IMG/VR virus record: IMGVR_UViG_3300047491_000311
Coordinates: 1-38,839 of that record
From: a virus
DNA length: 38,839 bases
Strand: one strand, 5' to 3'
Shown here: in pieces, positions 32,026 to 38,839 of the stretch
Layout: every line of letters begins with the position of its first letter
Position numbering within the stretch: position 1 is the stretch's first letter
Translations under genes and position numbers: made by a program
The notes under the pieces: model-generated
What the model was told of the DNA's origin: nothing
The model's input: the letters and a program-made list of their open reading frames with translations, nothing else
Databases searched by the model: none

Positions 32026-32635
32026 TCATAGCCCCTTTAAACACTGGGAGGAATTCACGGCAGCATATCACAGTAGCCTTAAAACGCAACCGGCCTTCCT
32101 TGTCGTTTATATTGTCTCCGCAAGCCGTCATAGCCTTAACCAGAGGCGGGCCAGTGAAAGACTCGTTAAGCCATTTATGCAGCTTTTCTCCGTTTAACAA
32201 TGTGGTTGTCATCATGCTAGAAGACATATTATTACGCCGCTTCTCAATTTCCAGCCTGTAGAGCAAAGGTGAAAATGCGGCTGCATAAATCAATTCTTTG
32301 CAGTAATTACGCCAGCAAGCCTTATCAAGAATCCAATGCTGGGCGCTCCCTGACTTTGATTCGTCAGAATCTTCATTGTTAAATAAGGCTAAAACATCCT
32401 TGAAAAAGACCTTGCCGCCTTTGGGAAGCTCTACCTTCAATTTTCCTACCGCAGCGGTTACTTTCTCGGCTCCATGCTGCTTAATAAGAGCCTTCCAGCT
32501 AGATACCTCCCCGTCCTCGCCTGTCCTGGCGATAAAGATACAATGGTTCTTATTGCGCCATTCGTACCAGTCAAAAACTGGTGTAATTGGCTTTGGCGTG
32601 TAAACTTGGGAAGGATCGTCTTCTAGCTCTTGCAT
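32009..32635 (-). CDS. Unknown mid-size early protein, possible replication factor
   Basis: 208 residues from ATG 32635, chosen because CAGGAA lies five bases upstream. The longer start at 32671 would lie inside the tRNA 3' end. Residues 15-70 contain FDWYEWRNKNHCIFIARTGEDGEVSSW; the rest is helical with a possible DNA-binding C terminus. It is the largest unassigned gene of the early block. A replication initiator/loader role is only a guess from position, since no helicase or primase is seen. Confidence 0.5.
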   Translation of the reverse strand: MQELEDDPSQVYTPKPITPVFDWYEWRNKNHCIFIARTGEDGEVSSWKALIKQHGAEKVTAAVGKLKVELPKGGKVFFKDVLALFNNEDSDESKSGSAQHWILDKACWRNYCKELIYAAAFSPLLYRLEIEKRRNNMSSSMMTTTLLNGEKLHKWLNESFTGPPLVKAMTACGDNINDKEGRLRFKATVICCREFLPVFKGAMNAPTV

Positions 32636-32660
32636 AATGATTCCTGTGGGCTTGGTTGTT

Positions 32661-32734
32661 TGGTGGGACATGATGGAATCGAACCATCGTTGCAGCTTTA
32701 TAAGAACCGCATCCTGCCATTAGATGAATGTCCC
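32661..32734 (-). tRNA. tRNA-Ile (anticodon UAU) with encoded CCA
   Basis: 74 nt. Acceptor stem GGGACAT pairs with ATGTCCC; the D arm is ATCT/GGAT. The anticodon stem CGGTT/AGCTG has two wobble pairs, the loop is CTTATAA with anticodon TAT at 32700-32702, the variable loop is CAAC, and the T arm GATGG/CCATC has loop TTCGATT. A73 and an encoded CCA follow. It reads AUA. AUA is rare in many GC-rich hosts but is used in phage genes (for instance the third codon of the gene at 5489). The 5' end lies 1 bp from the stop of the deaminase-like gene. Confidence 0.9.
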
Positions 32735-32735
32735 G

Positions 32736-33080
32736 TTATAGCCTCATCCTTTGAATTTTACCAAATTGGTCAAAATAATCAACCCAAGAACAACCAGCAC
32801 CAGAGAGATACGCTTGGCACAATTCGCATGGTTTGGAACATCCCCTAGACCCATCGCGCTTGTACCGCTGGACACTGATACCCCATGACCGCTTACGATC
32901 CAGCTTACCCCTGGCGAGCAATGCGGCACGGACCTCGGCATGCGCTCCCCTCTGGAAACCGCAGGCACGGAGCCTGCCAGACATTTCTCCCCAGCCCGTG
33001 ATGTTCTCGGCAATGGATATTGCTTTACCCAATTGCCAGACCGTGGCGATAAGACGGTAATGGCGGCGGATAGGCTTCAT
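32736..33080 (-). CDS. Cytidine-deaminase-superfamily-like protein
   Basis: 114 residues. HAE (47-49) and PCELC (84-88) are the zinc-binding and catalytic motifs of the cytidine/nucleic-acid deaminase superfamily (HxE ... PCxxC). The N terminus is basic and helical (KPIRRHYRLIATVWQLGKA). The length and spacing are shorter than typical dCMP deaminases, so it may be a nucleic-acid or unusual nucleotide deaminase. The stop codon ends 1 bp from the tRNA gene. Confidence 0.6.
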   Translation of the reverse strand: MKPIRRHYRLIATVWQLGKAISIAENITGWGEMSGRLRACGFQRGAHAEVRAALLARGKLDRKRSWGISVQRYKRDGSRGCSKPCELCQAYLSGAGCSWVDYFDQFGKIQRMRL

Positions 33081-33137
33081 TTGTTATGTCGCTGCGTGGA
33101 GGTATAATAAGCGTTTGGTGTATATATCGGTCTAATT

Positions 33138-33845
33138 CTAACTCGGTTTATAGGCCCACACGACTTCTTCATTCTCACCACTATGCAACCTATAGGTAGT
33201 GCCGTCAAACGATACAACGAATCCGCGTTCCCATAGTCTGTTTGATGGGGTGATATTAACCTTAAATTCGATATTGTAAAAACTCCCATGATAAGCCAGA
33301 ACTGATGACCACACGGAGGACCATACTGAGTTACCCACAGATGCACGCACGGAGTCCCACATGGAGTCCCACACGGATTCCCACACGGATTCCCCCACGG
33401 ATGACCCCACGGATGCCCGCACGGAGTCCCACACGGAGTCACCAACTGAGGCCCACACTAATGCCAACTCCCGCATAAGTTTCTTATCAAGTGCGGTTGG
33501 CTTAATAGCCTTTCCTCGTAGTGGATATGTGATTGGTTTTACGACCAGCGGTTTGACGATGCGCTTCCAATCTAGCTCATTGCACCATTTCTCCGCGCTG
33601 GCACGGTCATCCTCAGTGTTAATTTGGTCAACAGTGAAAACCCTAGTCAGAGGGTTATACTCATACTTGTTGTACTTGTCCTCCGCACCGTTCTTTATGA
33701 AGTGCTTAGCCAGCCAAGAGTGTGAATCCGCACCCTGGTTAGAATCTGCCTTGATTTCTCCTTTTAATATCTTCTGGCGTAGTTCCCAATCAGCGTAGAT
33801 ATAGGAACCATTGCCGTCAGACAAGAATGAGAAGAAATTACACAT
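33138..33845 (-). CDS. Early protein with SVW tetrapeptide repeats
   Basis: 235 residues. Residues about 130-180 repeat a four-residue unit centred on S-V-(W/R/G), such as DSVW, DSVR, ASVG, SSVG, ESVW. It is encoded by 12-bp DNA repeats at about 33305-33440 (ACGGAGTCCCAC-like on the plus strand). N- and C-terminal parts are non-repetitive and beta-rich (FVVSFDGTTYRLHSG). Such repeats occur in some phage proteins, with unknown role. A related x-S-W-x unit is present at 8866-9087, so the two may have a shared origin or function. Confidence 0.65.
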   Translation of the reverse strand: MCNFFSFLSDGNGSYIYADWELRQKILKGEIKADSNQGADSHSWLAKHFIKNGAEDKYNKYEYNPLTRVFTVDQINTEDDRASAEKWCNELDWKRIVKPLVVKPITYPLRGKAIKPTALDKKLMRELALVWASVGDSVWDSVRASVGSSVGESVWESVWDSMWDSVRASVGNSVWSSVWSSVLAYHGSFYNIEFKVNITPSNRLWERGFVVSFDGTTYRLHSGENEEVVWAYKPS

Positions 33846-33859
33846 GGTGTTACTCGTTG

Positions 33860-34039
33860 TTAGTTGTGTTTGCGTGCTTCGTCTAACAGGCGCAAAATGG
33901 TTTTAAGGTAGTACACCGGGAAGAACTGGAGGCTACTACGGTTCTGTTGAATGTTGTAGATCATCATGGCCCTACAAGCGGATTCAATCTTTTCGTCCTC
34001 GGTCTGAGCCTTGGCTGATGGGTTGCAGATTTTAGTCAT
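33860..34039 (-). CDS. Small unknown protein
   Basis: 59 residues from ATG 34039, whose frame overlaps the end of the preceding gene; the longer frame to 34336 lies inside that gene and is a shadow. It is helical (ESACRAMMIYNIQQNRSSLQFFPVYYLKTIL). No motif is recognised. Confidence 0.5.
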   Translation of the reverse strand: MTKICNPSAKAQTEDEKIESACRAMMIYNIQQNRSSLQFFPVYYLKTILRLLDEARKHN

Positions 34040-34700
34040 GGTTTCGCCACTTGTCGGCATCTTTGTCTTTGGTGTTAAATGCCAATGACAGCAATACATC
34101 ACGGAAGCGAATAGGTGTCGCGTTAGCATCGCGCTTTGATAAGGTAGGCTTATTCGCAGCCTTGCCCCTCCTGTCTGGACACCCAACTTGATGCGTTCCT
34201 CTAGGACGCGACCAATCAAGGTCGGCTGGCTTAGATTCTCCGATATAATACAGCCATGTTGCCTTATTAGCCTTATGTCCATAGGCAGACTGCCATACTT
34301 CGCAGACCCATGCCGATCCAGCATCACCGCCTTCATTCGGGCAATGGTTCCAACGGAACGGGTCTGGTCGCGTCAGTTGAAACTCAGACCATGCCATCGA
34401 TCCTTTGGGGTGTTCAAGGACTCCACCGTAATTCTTCAATGATTGCAACGCAGACGCGAAGCAGCCACCATCGTTTCCTGGGCGGTTGTGTTCTCCACCC
34501 CATCGCACATAATTTACAACTCCAAGGCGTCCCCATCACTGGCATGGCGGGTGCGCTATAACCGGATGCGGACCAGTATATTTCCTAGCGTCACGCTCGA
34601 TATCCCACGGATCAACGCTTGGCAGATTGAAATAACATCCGTCAGTCTCGACAAACAGGGCGGCAACCTTGATTTTACCAATAGGCATCAGCGTAGTCAC
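34032..34700 (-). pseudogene. Conserved phage protein interrupted by an in-frame TGA
   Basis: From GTG 34700 (overlapping the upstream stop, GTGA) or ATG 34688 the frame reads IKVAALFVETDGCYF, then PHPVIAHPPCQ, TGA (34536-34538), WGRL. It continues for about 165 more codons with NRPGNDGGCFASALQSLKNYGGVLEHPKGSMAW and YGHKANKATWLYYIG. I recognise a widespread phage family that reads PPCQRWGR at the stop, so CGA to TGA, one transition, is the likely change. Downstream codons are intact. Options are a recent nonsense mutation, readthrough, translation restart at GTG 34508, or a sequencing error. Confidence 0.72.
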
Positions 34701-35083
34701 TTGTCGGCCTCCTGGTCTTTGGTAATGGGCAGACAGGCCAGCGCCACACGAAGCGCATCCTCCCGCATCTGGCGATCAGATTGCGGTGTGTGACATTGAA
34801 GGTCGCCATTAAAAAGAATCACCTTGGCAATATCAGCAACCGCCTGCAATTTTTCAACAAGCTCTAGGGTAGCAGCTAAACGATCCTCCGCTTCTACAGC
34901 CCTAACCGCCTCAATGTTTGCCCTGGTCTGGTGCCGCAATCGCTCTGATTCGACATGCGAATAAGCATATGCGTGCGGTAGAGACTTGTCGATGATAGTC
35001 TGCAATTCATTCAGAGAAGATAATATATTGGTGCGGATTATTGAAACCCGCTCGCCAAAATCAGTTTCGTTTACACTACTCAT
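34697..35083 (-). CDS. Coiled-coil early protein
   Basis: 128 residues, mostly helical with long charged heptads (RHQTRANIEAVRAVEAEDRLAATLELVEKL). It ends LPITKDQEADK, a tail similar to those at the other gene junctions (ADK). Its stop overlaps the GTG of the interrupted gene. No function assigned. Confidence 0.55.
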   Translation of the reverse strand: MSSVNETDFGERVSIIRTNILSSLNELQTIIDKSLPHAYAYSHVESERLRHQTRANIEAVRAVEAEDRLAATLELVEKLQAVADIAKVILFNGDLQCHTPQSDRQMREDALRVALACLPITKDQEADK

Positions 35084-35116
35084 TAATTAGTCTCCTGTGA
35101 TTCGGTCTGTTTATTG

Positions 35117-35347
35117 TCATACGCTCAACCTAGCGTACATGACTGACGATATGGCAACATCAATGGCCTTCTTCTTTGATAGACCAGGCTTGTCGTGCAA
35201 TAGGTATGCCGCCAGGTTCCCCACTGTTATTTCAAATGGGGAGAGCCCGAATCGACCGCACTTGTCTCCTTCCTTAACTTCCTCTTTAGGAACCTCATTG
35301 CCAATTCGCACGGTATCGTCTGCCCCCTCTTGTGCGCTCTGTGCCAT
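35117..35347 (-). CDS. Unknown acidic protein, first gene of the long minus-strand unit
   Basis: 76 residues; the acidic N-terminal half (EVPKEEVKEGDK) precedes FGLSPFEITVGNLAAYLLHDKPGLSKKKAIDVAISSV. AAGGAG lies eleven bases before the ATG. It is the gene nearest to the minus-strand promoter at 35693-35721, with a roughly 340-nt leader between. Confidence 0.55.
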   Translation of the reverse strand: MAQSAQEGADDTVRIGNEVPKEEVKEGDKCGRFGLSPFEITVGNLAAYLLHDKPGLSKKKAIDVAISSVMYARLSV

Positions 35348-35417
35348 AGTAAGATATGCTCCTTAAACTCAAATGTATTGGGTAGGAAATGGACTCTCAT
35401 AGCCAAGGCAGAACTTT

Positions 35418-35450
35418 AAGGTCACTGGGGATTTCTGCCCCTAGTGCCTT
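35418..35450. other. Hairpin in the long minus-strand leader
   Basis: AAGG, CACT and GGGG (35418-35430) pair with CCCC, AGTG and CCTT (35438-35450) with two single-base bulges, giving a 12-bp stem. It lacks a long T-tract on either strand. It lies in the leader of the unit starting at 35347, so an attenuator or stability element is possible. Confidence 0.45.
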
Positions 35451-35584
35451 TAAAATGACCCTGGCGAGCAGTATAGCCTTCCGTATCGTTCGCATGCCAG
35501 CTATATGTCGTAGGTGTGCCAAACATCCTTATACGCAATAACAATGACTTACAGAGTGTTATGACAGGAAATGGCGATAATTAG

Positions 35585-35653
35585 TGTCATAAATGACATT
35601 TTTTGTCTCTTGTAACGAGCTTGAGAGTCTCAAAATAAGGTCATTATTGACCT
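35585..35653. promoter_or_regulatory. Three dyads: candidate operators or origin elements
   Basis: TGTCATAAATGACA (35585-35598), TTGAGAGTCTCAA (35621-35633) and AGGTCA-TTAT-TGACCT (35638-35653) lie within 70 bp of AT-rich DNA next to the divergent promoters. The second has the same 6-1-6 geometry and central GA-N-TC as the phage palindrome, but different outer bases. Confidence 0.5.
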
Positions 35654-35692
35654 ATCTTAGAAAATATTTTTTTCGGCGTTGTAAATTATTGA

Positions 35693-35721
35693 TATATAAA
35701 CTACTTAGAGAATTATGACAA
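35693..35721 (-). promoter_or_regulatory. Putative early minus-strand promoter
   Basis: On the minus strand TTGTCA (35721-35716), a 17-bp spacer and TATATA (35698-35693) point towards the gene at 35347. It lies back to back with the plus-strand promoter at 35741-35768. TGACAATTT occurs at 35717 and 35742, one copy in each -35 region, so one protein could control both. Confidence 0.5.
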
Positions 35722-35740
35722 TTTGATGACAAGATTTTTG

Positions 35741-35768
35741 TTGACAATTTTCCCTAGTTGGGTACAAT
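35741..35768 (+). promoter_or_regulatory. Near-consensus promoter for the noncoding region
   Basis: TTGACA (35741-35746), a 16-bp spacer and TACAAT (35763-35768), facing away from the minus-strand genes. The predicted start is near 35775. No protein-coding frame follows, so it probably makes a noncoding RNA. Confidence 0.7.
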
Positions 35769-35774
35769 AGCATT

Positions 35775-36172
35775 GAGTAAGATAGTTGGTACTTCCAAGA
35801 AACGGTTGCCTTGCTGCGGAAGATTAAAAAAGACCGACAGGTGGTCTGCGTTGGAATCTCCCGGCTGGGCCAAGCGTCCATAAGAGTGAAAATGGTTGGA
35901 ACAAAAATAGGATCGGCTGCTACGGCAGAAACCCGGTGTATGGAGGCAACGAAGTTCCCCACGAACCTAAAGAAGCTGAATGGCTAACGCTCCTAGGTCT
36001 GAACGACTTGTATGGACGCTCCGAAGTTCCACACGAACCAAGAAGAAGCTGACTAGGATGCAGCCGCTTAGTACACTGGCTTGAACGCTCCGGACGCATA
36101 ACCGCCCGCACCCTCGCACATTGCTCCCGTACGCAAGCCAAGGTCTATTATAAGTTTTTGAACTTTATAATT
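35775..36172 (+). ncRNA. Candidate structured noncoding RNA
   Basis: About 400 nt behind a near-consensus promoter, with no convincing frame. Visible stems: CTTCC/GGAAG (35792-35796 with 35818-35822), AGACC/GGTCT (35831-35835 with 35843-35847), TTGG/CCAA plus extension (35848-35876), and TGGCTTG/CAAGCCA (36077-36083 with 36134-36140). An AT-rich stem ends it (36148-36170). Two about 43-nt copies (35937-35979 and 36009-36052) each hold a GTTC/GAAC hairpin. It does not match any RNA family I recognise. It could also be an origin or transcribed packaging element. Confidence 0.5.
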
Positions 36173-36527
36173 GATAGTAAAAAGGCATAGTCGTAGTGCG
36201 TTTTAAATAGGCCAGGGGGTAAAAAAGACCCACCCCCCCCTTAATAAGTAATTATTAGGCTTAAACGAAATTGATAACATCGTCTTTCGGGTGTTTCAAA
36301 ATAAGACTCTGAGTTTATCACTGTTTATCTTAATGGTTAACAGTAACACGCTGATTTATACTACTATCAATAGATTGGGAAGATATAATTCTCTGTGGTA
36401 TATTTAAGACTCATGGGGATATTAGAAAATTTCCAAAAAAGTTCAGTTTAAATTACTAGGATAAAAAATATTTGGGTGGCAATTAAAAACCAATCCAGGT
36501 ATTATTGAATGACTTGGAAATACCGAA
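36173..36527. other. AT-rich gap without a recognised gene
   Basis: Very AT-rich with short runs of A and T. A GGGGGT...ACCCCC pairing is possible at about 36213-36239. No frame with a ribosome site and no clear promoter was found. It separates the RNA candidate from the GC-rich repeat and may melt easily, as in an origin. Confidence 0.4.
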
Positions 36528-36778
36528 AAGTGAACGACCGGCAGCGCCGACCAGCTACCGACCTACCGGCACGACCGCCCGACCGCCCGACCGCCCGACC
36601 GACCGGCGACAGACTGGCGACAGACCGCCCGACCGCCATCCTGCCGATAGCCGACCGCTGCCAGACCGATAGCCGACCGGCGACAGACCAGCAACCTACT
36701 GCCAGGCCGATAGCCTACCGACCGACCAGCTACCGACCAGCTACCGACCGCCGACCGCCAGCCTACTTCCGACCGATA
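36528..36778 (+). repeat. GC-rich, T-poor degenerate tandem repeat
   Basis: About 250 bp built from ACCG, GACC and GACA units, with three perfect 8-bp ACCGCCCG copies near 36575-36600. The plus strand is rich in C and nearly lacks T in its first half. The base composition differs sharply from the AT-rich DNA just before it. Period four (not three) and the lack of a ribosome site argue against coding, though one frame (36509-36856) stays open with Arg/Pro repeats. Confidence 0.75.
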
Positions 36779-36784
36779 GACAAC

Positions 36785-36819
36785 AAAAAACCCAAGACAG
36801 CAAGGGCCATCTTGGGTTT
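36785..36819 (-). terminator. Intrinsic terminator of the 38783-36860 gene block
   Basis: AAACCCAAGA (36788-36797) and TCTTGGGTTT (36810-36819) form a 10-bp stem with a 12-base loop. On the minus strand the stem is followed by TTTTTTGTTG, a good U-tract, so it ends the unit whose last gene stops at 36860. The plus strand lacks a good tract after it. Confidence 0.8.
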
Positions 36820-36859
36820 AAATTGTGATTTAAGTCTAGCGTTATCTAATCAATAAAAC

Positions 36860-37090
36860 CTAGATGCCATTCTGTTCTGCCAGTGCGGCAAGCGCACTCT
36901 TGCACCGCTTCATCGTGACATGAAGCCTCTTACGCTTTGCTACTGCGTCGTTGAGCGTGGATTTGATGATTTCTTCCGTTGTTTTGTCATTGTCTGCCAA
37001 TATATCGAGGGAAAAGGTCTGACCAATTATATACACATAGCGCGATGACCTAGTGACTTTCGGGCGTGAGTCAGTTATGATGGGAGACAT
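36860..37090 (-). CDS. Unknown small helical protein
   Basis: 76 residues. The C-terminal helix is basic (LNDAVAKRKRLHVTMKRCKSALAAL). It is the last gene before the terminator. No recognised function. Confidence 0.5.
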   Translation of the reverse strand: MSPIITDSRPKVTRSSRYVYIIGQTFSLDILADNDKTTEEIIKSTLNDAVAKRKRLHVTMKRCKSALAALAEQNGI

Positions 37091-37137
37091 ATAGTTCCTT
37101 GTTGGTAGGTTTGTTGCAGGCGGTATGCGTGGAGTTG

Positions 37138-37638
37138 TTATAACGGTTCCTTTTGTTTGCGGTATTCTGGATCAAGCGGCGGGATAGGCGTCATGTCTTG
37201 ACCAGGTTCCCACGACGGCGTATGCCAATATTCTTTACGGTCACGCACAAAACACTCTAGATGGTGTGCATGGTTAGGCTTGTTCACCCATTGACCACCT
37301 TCCCATGCAAACCAACGCCCCCGTGTGCGGGTTTTTGGCGCGGGGATTTGGTGCTTAATCTCGCGGGTTCCTTCCTTGTGCGTTTCTAGCTCAACATCAC
37401 GGAAACCATACTCACGGGCTCGGATGAACCAACGCGAGGTGTTTCCCTTGTCGTAGTTACGCATGCCTATGGCTGGTTGTTTGTTGATCCAGTCAGGGCA
37501 TAAAAGGCGTGATTGGGCATCGCTCGGCATCCAAGTGATGCGCACCATAAACGGTGCGCGATAGCTCGGATCTTCTAGGACTATTGCGAATGGTAGGTGC
37601 ATGGGGTCAATGATTACCTTGTATGCGGGTTCGGGCAT
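37138..37638 (-). CDS. Unknown early protein
   Basis: 166 residues, Trp/Pro/Arg-rich, with repeated aromatic segments (RGRWFAWEGGQWVNK, then EYWHTPSWEPGQDMTPIPPLDPEY). No motif is recognised. It lies downstream of a strong GC-rich hairpin (37677-37704). Confidence 0.55.
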   Translation of the reverse strand: MPEPAYKVIIDPMHLPFAIVLEDPSYRAPFMVRITWMPSDAQSRLLCPDWINKQPAIGMRNYDKGNTSRWFIRAREYGFRDVELETHKEGTREIKHQIPAPKTRTRGRWFAWEGGQWVNKPNHAHHLECFVRDRKEYWHTPSWEPGQDMTPIPPLDPEYRKQKEPL

Positions 37639-37676
37639 GGTTTAGCCTTTCATGGTTGGCGGTTGGTAACTTGTAA

Positions 37677-37704
37677 GCCCAGCCTCGCACGGTGCGGGCT
37701 GGGC
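37677..37704 (-). terminator. GC-rich hairpin between early genes
   Basis: GCCCAGCC (37677-37684) pairs with GGCTGGGC (37697-37704), and CGC/GCG pairs extend inward with one bulge. No U-tract follows on the minus strand, so a stability/processing element or attenuator is more likely than a full terminator. Confidence 0.5.
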
Positions 37705-37741
37705 GGTTGATCACCTTAGCGGATGGCTAGGAGTTTGGGTT

Positions 37742-38263
37742 TCATGGGTTAACCATTGATTCCAGGGTGCGGATTGCGTCATCCATGAGTTCAACTGGTT
37801 TGCAATGGACGGACCAGTATCCACAAGACTCAGCGCTCCCTTTCCAGTCCCATATAGCCAAGCAGACGCTTCTGCCATCTGGTAGGGTGATTTCGCCAGC
37901 GTAGGATGCTGCGACTTTGCTTGGATCGTCTTCGCAATTCGGTGGGCCGAGGACGGAGGCTACACGGGATACGCTTCCAAGTTTCGCCACACCCATGCGG
38001 TGGGAGCCGTTAGGGTGGGCAGTTGGTGTCCAAGTCGGGAGGGATGGCATGGTGGTTCCTTTCATTGTTTTCTGATTAACCAGTGATGCTACCAGATGCT
38101 CAAACCCCATCGGAACCGTGTCAACGCACGGCTCGTCTGTGTCACCTTTAGTGACTTCAATTGCAACGGTAGGGAAAGCGTTTGAGACTCGGCGGATAGC
38201 AGACAGACAGTCACGCGTCTGCCAGGCCCTCGGAAAGAGGATGGCTATGGATTGGGGGTTCAT
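37742..38263 (-). CDS. Unknown early protein, or two coupled products
   Basis: 173 residues in one frame. ATG 38050 lies inside it with AAAGGA a few bases upstream, so a 102-residue product (MPSLPTWTPTAHPNGS..., with VLGPPNCEDDPSKVAAS and CLAIWDWKGSAESCGY) may be made separately. That part resembles a common phage domain with a GPPN-x(5)-KV and an I-x-D-x-K core. The N-terminal 71 residues look like a separate small domain. I cannot tell a fusion from two overlapping genes. Confidence 0.55.
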   Translation of the reverse strand: MNPQSIAILFPRAWQTRDCLSAIRRVSNAFPTVAIEVTKGDTDEPCVDTVPMGFEHLVASLVNQKTMKGTTMPSLPTWTPTAHPNGSHRMGVAKLGSVSRVASVLGPPNCEDDPSKVAASYAGEITLPDGRSVCLAIWDWKGSAESCGYWSVHCKPVELMDDAIRTLESMVNP

Positions 38264-38351
38264 GTGTACACCTTAAAGTCAGGGTGGATGGGGCAGCTAG
38301 CGATTCGGACGAATCGTAGTGCGATAAGCATGACTCTACGTAATATCCTCA

Positions 38352-38783
38352 TTATTTGAACCAAATCCTTACAGTTGATCGCCGTAGATGACGCTTCGCC
38401 CAATTTAAAGCCCTATCCGTATGGCCTTCCAGCCATGCTTCACCATTCGCATCACGGCCATACCAATTCCTCAAAGCGGCTGCAAGAACGGCGCATGCTG
38501 CAAGGCGGTATTCGGTGGGGAAATATTGACCGATTATATATTCACAATTCCCGTTTTCAAATTTTAACCTTCCACTGAAAGCGCGGAAAGAGTCCAGAAG
38601 TACCTCAGACGGCATAGATGAAAATTCTACCACCCACAACATTTCCCTTGCCATCCTCCCATCCTTTACAATTTGCTTACAGTCTTCAATGAAACTTTCC
38701 CGGTTTCCGTAATCCTGGGAGTCTATGCCGCTGCGTTGACTTATAAACCTATGTAGGGCGTAGATGATGATCTGGCGTTCCAT
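38352..38783 (-). CDS. Conserved phage protein, first gene of this block
   Basis: 143 residues with the pattern FISQRSGIDSQDYGN, IVKDGRMAREMLW, FRAFSGRL, then GQYFPTEYRLAACAVLAAALRNW, which matches a widespread phage family of unknown function. AAAGGA seven bases before the ATG supports the start. The promoter is not seen within the window; it may lie across the junction if the genome is circular. Confidence 0.65.
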   Translation of the reverse strand: MERQIIIYALHRFISQRSGIDSQDYGNRESFIEDCKQIVKDGRMAREMLWVVEFSSMPSEVLLDSFRAFSGRLKFENGNCEYIIGQYFPTEYRLAACAVLAAALRNWYGRDANGEAWLEGHTDRALNWAKRHLRRSTVRIWFK

Positions 38784-38839
38784 GATTTAATCCTTTGCGC
38801 CATTGGCGCGGTTGTGTTGCCTATCTATATGCCATACCC

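Noticed and set aside
32636-32671. Upstream start at 32671 for the 32009 gene
   Set aside because: It would place the start codon in the tRNA acceptor stem; ATG 32635 has a good ribosome site.
33077-33445. Minus-strand Gly/Cys/Pro repeat frame
   Set aside because: It is the shifted reading of the 12-bp repeats in the 33138-33845 gene.
35705-36141. Two minus-strand frames over the RNA candidate
   Set aside because: They overlap the promoters and stems, have no ribosome sites, and their repeated peptides only mirror the duplicated DNA module.
36509-36856. Arg/Pro-rich plus-strand protein
   Set aside because: The frame follows a four-base DNA repeat and has no good ribosome site. It runs through the terminator hairpin. 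Codon pattern is repeat-driven.
1-38839. Terminal repeats or host flanks at the window ends
   Set aside because: The first and last bases share no visible repeat and no bacterial gene is present, so circularity or physical ends cannot be judged.

Overview
The window looks like all or nearly all of a tailed double-stranded DNA phage genome (Caudoviricetes). A lambda-type GpA large terminase, a lambda-family portal, an HK97-type protease joined to a capsid protein, a tail-tube-like protein and a tape-measure candidate point to a siphovirus-like particle. I see no integrase, CI/Cro pair, DNA polymerase, helicase or obvious endolysin, and no host genes. The host cannot be named. Two late promoters put the start codon at the predicted transcription start, so leaderless mRNAs are likely there, while most internal genes have purine-rich ribosome sites. 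A tRNA-Ile(UAU) gene suggests a host poor in AUA decoding.

Layout. 1-320 is a control and probable packaging region: nested dyads, six 26-bp tandem repeats and a consensus promoter. 321-24512 (+ strand) is the structural region: ribbon-helix-helix (RHH) regulator, small and large terminase, zinc-ribbon protein, gpW-like connector, portal, a very large beta-rich protein, a Ser/Trp tetrapeptide-repeat protein, protease-capsid fusion, decoration protein, fibre-like proteins, a small membrane/lysis-like block (14.0-15.4 kb), then neck, tail tube, chaperone-like, tape measure, tail tip and receptor-binding-type genes. Most neighbours overlap by ATGA or TAATG. 24506-35347 (- strand) is the early/middle region: HExxH protein, metallophosphoesterase, DUF3310, small HTH, VRR-NUC, RNA ligase, SSB, RecE-like exonuclease, winged helix, tRNA, a deaminase-like protein, a nonsense-interrupted conserved phage gene and many small accessory genes. 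35348-36859 has no convincing protein gene. It holds divergent promoters, several dyads, a candidate structured RNA, a GC-rich tandem repeat and a terminator. 36860-38783 (- strand) is a second block of small early genes.

Regulation. A perfect 13-bp palindrome, AGTAGATTCTACT, lies inside the spacer of the promoter for the RHH gene (a repressor position). It also lies just upstream of the -35 box of two late promoters with identical geometry, before the connector/portal genes and before the protease-capsid gene (an activator position). A degenerate copy precedes the neck gene. The simplest reading, which is inference, is that the RHH protein represses itself and activates late transcription.

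Other unusual structure: matched strong hairpins on both sides of the decoration gene; duplicated truncated gene heads at junctions of the minus-strand region; and an about 400-nt candidate noncoding RNA with its own near-consensus promoter.
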